From NCBI GenBank assembly GCA_958430865.1, contig CAUDNR010004155.1, forward strand, positions 31,437-41,865: a DNA stretch of 10,429 nucleotides, given 5' to 3'. The notes below the pieces were generated by a model that worked only from the letters and a program-made list of their open reading frames with translations, was not told the DNA's origin and searched no databases. Made by a program: the position numbers and the translations under genes. The stretch is from Entrophospora sp. SA101. Lineage: Eukaryota > Glomeromycota > Glomeromycetes > Entrophosporales > Entrophosporaceae. Shown piece after piece: positions 5,292 to 10,429 of the stretch. Positions within the stretch are counted from its first letter, which is position 1; each line of letters starts with the position of its first letter.

Positions 5292-7746
5292 ATGGGTATA
5301 TTTAAATCCGAATTACCTGATCTAATTATTCCAAATGTTAACCTTTATCATCATGTAATCAGCAATCCTAACTCAATTCCTGACACTAAACCAATCTACA
5401 TTGATGGATTAACCAATAAAAGTATTACTTTTGGTGAATTTAAAAGTTTTACCAAAAAGTTTGCTAGTGGATTAAATCAATTGGATTTAAACCTGGAGAA
5501 GTTCTGGCAATTGTTTCTCCAAATCACATACATTATCCCATTGCATTATTAGGAACAATTGCATTTGGTAATTAATTAACCAATAACTTGCTTAACAATT
5601 ATGCACAAAAAAAATTCTTTTGGCAAAATAATTAATTTGTTTTTGAATTTTTTTTCAGGTGGAACTGTTACAACAGCCAATCCTGATTATACAGTTGATG
5701 AATTAACATATCAATTAACCGATTCCAAAGCATCAAATCATTGTTACACATCTGTCAACCTTACTCACTGTTTTAAAAGCTGCAAACAATGTAAAAATAC
5801 CAACTTCCAAGATCTTTGTATTTGATGAAAATGAAGATCTCGATCATGGCATTAGAACATTCATCAGTCTATTCAAGGATGATGATGATGATTCAGCAAT
5901 TATTCATTATACAACTGATGAGGAAGTCAAATCAACTGTTGCTTATTTGTGTTATAGCTCTGGCACAACTGGCAGACAAAAAGGTGTTGAGACCACACAT
6001 TATAATATGGTTGCTAACATTGAACAAGTTTATCATTTTGAGAAATTTACTCCTGATCTTGCATTCTTGGGAGTATTGGTGATACTAATACTAAATATTA
6101 ATTATGATTGATGATTGTGATTTATGAATTATGATTGATGATTCAAATTTGATTACGATATTTTATTTTATTTTTTGCAGCCATTATACCATATGTTTGC
6201 ATTGCATTTTATTATTCATCAAGCACTTTATAGTGTAAGTTTATAATGGATTTTTTTTTGAAAAATTTTTTTTTAAAAAGCTCTCATAAAATTCTTTTTA
6301 TAATTACAATAGGGAGCATCAGCAATAATTTTATCAAAATTTGATATAGATTCATTTTGTCATGCAATACAAGATCATAAAATAAATATTATATATGTAG
6401 TTCCACCAATTGTGCTTAAACTGGTTAAAGATCCAGCTGTTGACAATTATGATTTAACAAGTTTGAAATTTTTATTCTGTGCTGCTGCTCCATTAAGTGA
6501 AGAGTTGAGTAATATGTTCATCAACAAATTTGGTACACCTCTTAAGCAAGGTTATGGACTTACTGAAACTACACCAATCATTACAATGGATAGGACTGAT
6601 GATATCACAATTGGTAATTAAAAAGATATTTTTTTTTTATTGTTGAAGGAAGGACAGAAGGAAATAAATGAATAATATATTTTTTTTTTTTTTGAAAAAA
6701 AAAAAATTAGGATCATCTGGAATTCTTATAGCAAATATAGAAGCAAAAATTATTGATGAAAGTGGAAAAGGTAATTAACAATGAATCATTATTTATCACT
6801 AAACAATTAATTGATTATTATATATTTATATTTGATAGAACTTGGGATTAATGAACAAGGTGAACTATGTGTTCGTGGTCCAAACATTATGAAGGTACCA
6901 ATCATATTTATATGAGTATTGTTAATCAGAGGAGACAATGAAATTGAGCAATATACTACTATTCAAGATGAATGGTCTATCATTGCTGCAACTTCTACAT
7001 CAGGAAATTCTTCCCACCATAATATTGTGTTTGTAAGTTTTAATATGCAATCAATTTATTTTAATTGATCCTTCACATGTCTATGAAAAAAAAAATAGGG
7101 TTATCTTAATAATAAACAGGCCACTAAAGAATGTATTGGTAAAGATGGATTTTTCCGTACTGGAGATGTTGCTTTTATTAATGAAAATGGTAGATTATTG
7201 TAATATCATAAAATAAAATATTCTTTTTCATGTTTAATTAACATATTTATTATTATTATTATTGTAAAAGGGAAAATTTTTTTGGTTGATCATATAAAAG
7301 AACTTATCAAATATAAGGTTTGCCTTTTTTCTTTTTTTCTTTTTTTGATTAATCAATTCTTCCCATCACTATCACCTCAAAAAAAATTTTTTAGGGCTCT
7401 CAAGTTGCACCTGCAGAACTTGAATCAGTCCTACTTACAAATCCCATCATTTCCGATGCAGCTGTAGTTGGTATATATTCAGAACAAGATGCAACGGAAT
7501 TACCAGTTGCCTACATTGTACTACAAAATCTTCCTCCTGAAGCTGCCAATGATCACCAACAAACCAAAAAACTAATTCAAGATCATGTAGCTGAAAAAGT
7601 TGCTCCTCATAAAAAATTACATGGTGGTGTCTACATTATTGATAAGATACCCTAAAAGTCCTTCTGGAAAAATTTTGAGAAAAGATTTGAGAGGACGACT
7701 TAAGAGTGAATGGGTTTGTCCTGATGATCTTCTTAAATATAAATAA
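5292..7746 (+). CDS. Acyl-CoA synthetase, 4-coumarate-CoA ligase-like; nine exons, three frameshifts
   Basis: The enzyme would activate a carboxylic acid with ATP and transfer it to CoA (AMP-binding, ANL superfamily). Exons: 5292-5567, 5659-6078, 6181-6234, 6313-6613, 6711-6770, 6839-6894, 7099-7189, 7271-7317 and 7395-7746. All introns are GT-AG and keep phase. The spliced product is about 551 residues, normal for the family. Visible motifs: P-loop [16 protein letters not shown] (about 191-206), [20 protein letters not shown] (about 330-338), [22 protein letters not shown] (Asp 412), [19 protein letters not shown], and [13 protein letters not shown] with catalytic Lys at about 527. Three one-base lesions break the frame: a missing G in GG at 5482-5483, an extra A in AAA at 5735-5737, and an extra C in CCC at 7650-7652, which creates a TAA. 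The A8-motif Arg is His (about 427) and the P-loop LPK is RQK. The C-terminus (LLKYK) has no peroxisomal SKL-type signal. Substrate unknown. Young pseudogene or sequence error. Confidence 0.88.
6680..6710. repeat. T14-G-A12 hairpin at the acceptor of intron 4
   Basis: Intron 4 (6614-6710) ends with fourteen T (6680-6693), one G, twelve A (6695-6706) and TTAG. The T and A runs can pair into a long A-U stem that finishes just before the acceptor AG. This homopolymer mirror is also a classic place for length errors in sequencing. Confidence 0.7.
6931..7032 (+). other. Coding-like 102-base block inside intron 6, followed by GTAAGT
   Basis: Intron 6 (6895-7098) is 204 bases, while the other introns are 68-102. 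Its interior is less AT-rich and open for 34 codons, reading [15 protein letters not shown] then [19 protein letters not shown]. It stops exactly at a consensus donor, GTAAGT (7033-7038). The antisense strand is open for about 23 codons as well ([17 protein letters not shown]). No acceptor gives this frame in phase 0: the AG at 6928-6929 leads to an early TGA, and the AG at 6930-6931 gives a different frame. It is therefore not included in the gene model. It may be a cryptic exon or a captured gene fragment. Confidence 0.35.
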
Positions 7747-7781
7747 TTTATTTATTTATAATTTGTATTTCAAAAAATAAT

Positions 7782-7787
7782 AATAAA
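7782..7787 (+). terminator. Candidate polyadenylation signal AATAAA
   Basis: AATAAA lies 36 bases after the stop codon of the acyl-CoA synthetase, in an AT-rich 3' flank with further TAATAATAA sequence. Position and sequence fit a cleavage/polyadenylation signal, but such hexamers are frequent by chance at this base composition. Confidence 0.4.
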
Positions 7788-7880
7788 TTTGTCATGGGAA
7801 TTTTATCCTTGCATTCTTCTCAAAGTTGCACACAGTATGAGAAATCCTATTATAAAATTTTAGTATTAGGCAACATAACT

Positions 7881-7912
7881 AAAATTTTTAGGTTCTCATC
7901 ACTAAAAATTTT
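7881..7912. repeat. Perfect 11-bp hairpin
   Basis: AAAATTTTTAG (7881-7891) and its exact reverse complement CTAAAAATTTT (7902-7912) enclose a 10-base loop, about 135 bases past the stop codon of the acyl-CoA synthetase. It is A/T-rich, so it could arise by chance. Confidence 0.5.
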
Positions 7913-8005
7913 CAAATTGACCCAGTGTCCTGGGCCTTATAGGCCATCACTAAACTTTCAGGCAGTCCAGCAACTGTCCCTGGTCAAAAATGTAAAATTT
8001 ACATT

Positions 8006-8173
8006 TAAGATTACTTAAAATTGATGCAAGTGTCCAATCTAAGATTACTTGCTTGAAGCCTCTTAATGACTGCTGAAACTCTACTAAACAATTAGTATGT
8101 AACCTGCTGAAACTTTGCTAATTGCCAAAACCCCCAAATGTGAAGCTCTAATAAACAATTATTGTGTAACATG
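8006..8173 (+). repeat. Short interspersed direct repeats
   Basis: TAAGATTACTT occurs at 8006-8016 and 8040-8050. A longer unit, TGAAACTCTACTAAACAATT then AGTATGTAACCTG (8073-8105), recurs as TGAAGCTCTAATAAACAATT then ATTGTGTAACATG (8141-8173) with about seven differences. Part of it (CTGAAACTTTGCTAATTGCC) appears a third time between the two. This looks like an old local duplication in non-coding DNA. Confidence 0.55.
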
Positions 8174-8719
8174 TCAAAACTGCCAATGGAGTTCTGGCAA
8201 GCAACCATAGTCCAATCAATGTCATATTAATTGATTTGTTAGCAATTTGGTTTTTCAGGCCTTTTTTCAAACCTTATGTCTTATTGTGTCTTGATGTTAA
8301 ACATGAGTATTTTTAATGTGTAAACTGGTCAGTAGAATGATAATTAACCCTAAAAAAAGTTTATTTGCTCTGCTAAAAAAACTATTTTACTATTCAACAG
8401 CCCATTAAACTAATGAATAGGTTTTTGCTAGTATAAAGTATTCATAACATTATGATCATACCATACCAAATTTTGGGGATCAAACAAAATCAATGCATAT
8501 GGGTATCATCTTTCTAAAAACCATTTGGACATTGATGTTGATTTAGATATTGATTTTTTTTTTCATCTTTATTTATTATAAAAACTATTAATTCGGATCA
8601 TATAAATAAGCTTATTATTATACTTTTGTATCACCTATATTTTCGTGTGAAAAAATTCATTTTTCCAATTCCTTTAAAAAAATAGAACTTTATATACCTG
8701 TTTGTATAAACTTTACAAA

Positions 8720-8791
8720 ATGGCTTGTAGTCAAGGTGCTCCTATGACTTGTACTATATCAAAAAAAAGAATTAAAGCAGGAAGAAACTAA
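8720..8791 (+). CDS. Very short ORF (23 residues), doubtful
   Basis: ATG at 8720 to TAA at 8791 reads MACSQGAPMTCTISKKRIKA and then GRN. The start has a fair context (ACAAAATGG), and TTTATATA lies about 30 bases upstream (8688-8695). The composition (Cys, basic tail) looks less random than the surrounding A/T-rich frames. It could be the first exon or N-terminal scrap of a longer gene or retroelement ORF now decayed, but I recognise no family. Confidence 0.2.
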   Translation: MACSQGAPMTCTISKKRIKAGRN

Positions 8792-8963
8792 ATGTTCAAT
8801 ACCCAAATTGTCACATGTTAGTTCTGGTAGAAGTAAGTAAACAGAGTTGTTCATATAAACAATAATGCTATTTTAATACTTTTAGTAAGATTGCATTTCT
8901 TTAGTAGAAAAAAAGTTAATCAAAACCAAAAAGTCACCAAGAATCCTAAATCAGAAGACCTAG

Positions 8964-9083
8964 TTTTGGTTAAAAAATTATTTTCTTCCTGCCAAATTTA
9001 GATATGATTGTCGAGATCAGTCTAAATTTAGCAATGATCCTAGCGCTCAAATTCTTCCGAGTACATGTTTTAAAAAAGAATAG
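8964..9083 (+). pseudogene. Possible coding remnant, unknown
   Basis: An open stretch of 39 codons between TAG (8961-8963) and TAG (9081-9083) includes AKFRYDCRDQSKFSND then PSAQILPSTCF. The residue mix and third-base pattern look like real protein rather than random AT-rich translation, although two other plus-strand frames are partly open too. There is no start codon at the left, so it would be an internal piece. It may belong to the same retroelement whose 3' end lies at about 9708-10290, but that is only inferred from proximity. Confidence 0.25.
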
Positions 9084-9584
9084 AACTCTACAACAAATAA
9101 TTTTTTTTTGAGAAAATCTCTCTATTACATTAAATTTAAAGACATATTATATCAACTAATAGAGCTATTTTTAAAAGGTGGGACAGAAAATGACTTCTAT
9201 CTTTTTAAAATTCGCACAAAATTTAGGTCTTTTAGACCGAGCTAACTATATATACCATAATAATAAATATCCGACCATCCTACGTCGTGTAACGTCAAAT
9301 GAAAAAAACTTACCAAAAAATGCAACATTTTCTTAAATAAAACCTTTTTACTTTACTAAGTAAACTTGTACTTGATATCGAAATCTCTAAATTACAAAAC
9401 TGTGGCGTGCCAGGCATGACAAAAGTCTATTAATACACTATTTGACATTTAAAATTAGGGTGGTATTATTTTAAATGATTTAAAATTTATTTAAAATGAA
9501 AAATTTTTGAAAAAAATTTTACTTAAAATTCTGTTACATGCAAACCAGTGTCTAACATCCGGAAAATATAAAAAAATTTTACAC
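9084..9584. other. AT-rich spacer, nothing recognised
   Basis: I see no gene, RNA or repeat boundary in this stretch. Runs of A and T dominate, and short frames such as the one beginning near 9507 lack a proper start codon and any motif. Confidence 0.4.
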
Positions 9585-9634
9585 GTGCCAATTGTAAGTT
9601 TAATAATAAAAAAGTGTAAAACTTACGTCGGCAC
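9585..9634. repeat. Stem-loop with 8 bp + 5 bp paired arms
   Basis: GTGCC (9585-9589) and GTAAGTTT (9594-9601) pair exactly with AAACTTAC (9619-9626) and GGCAC (9630-9634). A small internal bulge (AATT against GTC) and a 17-base loop complete the structure. The right arm overlaps the first copy of the tandem repeat at 9623-9680. Confidence 0.6.
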
Positions 9635-9680
9635 TGTAAGATTTACACAATATTACGTCGGCATCATAAGATTTATGCAA
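9623..9680 (+). repeat. Tandem duplication, 30-base period
   Basis: TTACGTCGGCACTGTAAG then ATTTACACAA (9623-9650) is followed by TTACGTCGGCATCATAAG then ATTTATGCAA (9653-9680). The two units match at about 23 of 28 positions. The shared core TTACGTCGGCA, with two CG dinucleotides, stands out in this AT-rich sequence. Confidence 0.7.
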
Positions 9681-9707
9681 GTTTACGCTAAATTAATTTC
9701 CTGATGA

Positions 9708-10040
9708 CCTTTATCATTGGCCAATATTATTAACAACTCTTCAAAATATAAAAGTATAACACAAAACATTATTTCTGTTTTCTTAAATAATATTTTTCTA
9801 GATATAGAGCAATTTATATGGTCACCTCATTGTGACCAATTTATTTTAGAAGAAGAACATGCTGGTATAAATAAAAAAGAAAAAAGAAAAAAGAAACCAA
9901 ACAATAGTTCCTCTAATCCTAGTATTAATAATAGAAATAATAATCAACATAGTTTAGCTTCTGGTCAAGAGGGAGTTCGTAAATCTATAATATTAGGGGA
10001 GGAATGGTTACAATATTATTCAGGTTCTTTAATAGATTAG
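9708..10040 (+). pseudogene. C-terminal fragment of a probable LINE-type reverse transcriptase polyprotein
   Basis: This 110-codon open stretch between TGA (9705-9707) and TAG (10038-10040) has no ATG near its left end, so it is the tail of a longer frame. It contains IEQFIWSPHCDQFILEEE, then HAGINKKEKRKKKP, an Asn/Ser-rich low-complexity linker, and GEEWLQYYSGSLID at the end. A Trp/Cys-containing segment followed by AGIxKKxK and a basic stretch resembles, from memory, the end of LINE-like polyproteins abundant in glomeromycete genomes. That recollection was not checked. The immediately following 3' untranslated region and poly(A) tail support a retroelement. The rest of the ORF, including the reverse transcriptase core, is not present upstream in readable form, so the copy is 5'-truncated or rearranged. 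Confidence 0.4.
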
Positions 10041-10255
10041 TTGTGTGTTGGTTATCTTCAGAACGGATGCAGGTGGCCTAGCCTTAAAACATTCAGTTGG
10101 CCTGTTCAAATCCTGATAGCCAATGCAAGGCTTGGATCTTCCATCAATTTACTTTGTATCATGGGTGGCGGGTCATTATTTCTTTTTTGGTAACATTATA
10201 TGTAACATGTATTAATTATATTTTACTAAGTTTAATAAATTTGAAGTGCAGTCTT

Positions 10256-10260
<5 letters not shown>
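10041..10260 (+). mobile_element. 3' untranslated region of the retroelement
   Basis: Between the ORF stop and the poly(A) run lie 220 bases that are noticeably less AT-rich at first (about 10060-10170, with GGATGCAGGTGGCCTAGCC), then AT-rich with AATAAA (10232-10237) about 24 bases before the poly(A). This arrangement (stop, 3' UTR, polyadenylation signal, A tail) is what a reverse-transcribed mRNA copied into the genome looks like. It would also fit a processed pseudogene. Confidence 0.45.

Positions 10261-10290
<30 letters not shown>
10261..10290 (+). repeat. Poly(A) tail, 30 A
   Basis: Thirty consecutive A follow GTCTTAGTTT and end sharply at CGCTTGTG. It is the longest homopolymer in the window and marks the 3' end of a retroposed sequence. 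An AATAAA lies a typical distance upstream. No clear target-site duplication of the following CGCTTGTGTAGC is found upstream in the window. Confidence 0.65.
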
Positions 10291-10291
<1 letters not shown>

Positions 10292-10377
10292 GCTTGTGTA
10301 GCATTTTTTAAGAAATGAAAAAATGATGTGTACCATTTAAGGTTTCTGGCCAAAACTGCTTCTATTAGTAGCCAAAA

Positions 10378-10398
10378 TTGCCCAAATACTTTGGGCAA
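10378..10398. repeat. 9-bp perfect palindrome near the right edge
   Basis: TTGCCCAAA (10378-10386) and TTTGGGCAA (10390-10398) flank TAC. A related direct copy, GCCCAAACTACTTT, ends the window (10416-10429), and GCCAAAA motifs occur at 10349 and 10371. The block AAATACTTTGGGC also occurs at the right end of the MITE at 3084-3252 (about 3234-3246). It may be the edge of a further inverted-repeat element that continues outside the window. Confidence 0.4.
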
Positions 10399-10429
10399 AA
10401 ATTATTTTTTTATAAGCCCAAACTACTTT

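Larger units (their letters stand above)
7790..8719. other. Intergenic stretch with short repeats, no gene recognised
   Basis: No convincing coding region is present. Base composition is slightly less AT-rich at 7915-8290 (for example CCTGGGCCTTATAGGCC), which could mark an unrecognised non-coding transcript or an old repeat. Local structure includes a perfect hairpin at 7881-7912 and short direct repeats between 8006 and 8173, listed separately. The plus-strand frame 7794-8018 shows no family features. Confidence 0.4.

Noticed and set aside
5816..6082. Plus-strand frame of 88 residues rich in Met and Leu
   Set aside because: It is an out-of-frame shadow of exon 2 of the acyl-CoA synthetase, whose true frame carries the P-loop motif.
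6895..7098. Treating the 102-base block in intron 6 as a regular exon of the synthetase
   Set aside because: No AG gives it the needed phase, and direct joining of exon 6 to exon 7 gives the expected K-G-Y-L-N-N sequence of the family.
9507..9704. 65-residue plus-strand frame over the hairpin and tandem repeat
   Set aside because: The start is TTG, composition is driven by A/T runs and the tandem repeat, and no family is recognisable.
10074..10113. Possible tRNA-type A box (TGGCCTAGCC) and B box (GTTCAAATCC), suggesting a tRNA-derived SINE ending in A30
   Set aside because: The B box is good, but the A box misses its last positions, the spacing (about 17 bases) is shorter than usual, and no T or acceptor stem can be folded. 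Kept only as a weak alternative for the 3' UTR.
10216..10398. Minus-strand frame of 60 residues with a Phe run
   Set aside because: The Phe run is the translated poly(A) tail.
1..10429. CRISPR arrays, rRNA, intact tRNA genes, riboswitches and bacterial operons
   Set aside because: I looked for regularly spaced repeats, conserved tRNA arms and ribosomal sequence and found none. Gene structure is eukaryotic.

Overview
The window looks like AT-rich nuclear DNA from a eukaryotic microbe, most likely a fungus. The evidence is one gene with eight short GT-AG introns (68-204 bases), long A/T homopolymers, no bacterial-type gene packing or Shine-Dalgarno starts, and several decayed transposons. The base composition, the Tc1 and LINE-like debris and the style of the gene recall arbuscular mycorrhizal fungi (Glomeromycotina, e.g. 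Rhizophagus). That placement is an inference from general knowledge and was not tested.

Left part (1-4700): a transposon graveyard. It opens with the C-terminal scrap of a Tc1/mariner transposase (minus strand, 7-147). About 1.4 kb follows in which I see no gene. Next come two diverged direct copies of a repeat of about 260-340 bases (1561-1820 and 2503-2845), the second beside an imperfect palindrome. A broken plus-strand acidic coding remnant (2787-3006) follows. A 169-base MITE with perfect inverted ends and TA flanks (3084-3252) sits against a minus-strand acidic coding fragment that keeps a clean intron (3257-3500). A one-ended Tc1-like element (3501 to about 4466, minus strand) carries a decayed DD34E transposase, and a coiled-coil segment is lodged between its first and second catalytic aspartates. 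A 108-base MITE (4571-4678), nested in a further inverted repeat, closes this part.

Centre (about 4680-7790): an upstream region with a 22-base T tract, then a nine-exon adenylate-forming acyl-CoA synthetase of the 4-coumarate-CoA ligase/luciferase family (5292-7746). All splice sites look usable and the spliced product would be about 551 residues, the normal family length. However, three single-base homopolymer-length changes break the reading frame (near 5482-5483, 5735-5737 and 7650-7652). A conserved Arg is also replaced by His. It is either a young pseudogene or a real gene damaged by sequencing or assembly error.

Right part (7790-10429): about 1.9 kb of mostly non-coding sequence with short repeats and two very small open stretches, then a hairpin and a 30-base-period tandem duplication (9585-9680). 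After these comes the 3' end of what looks like a LINE-type retroelement: a terminal ORF segment, a 3' untranslated region and a 30-base poly(A) tail (about 9708-10290). The window ends with a short palindromic, repeated motif.

Only the acyl-CoA synthetase has a recognisable host function (ATP-dependent activation of a carboxylic acid to its CoA thioester). The rest is mobile-element debris and gene fragments around it, so there is no operon-like cooperation to describe.
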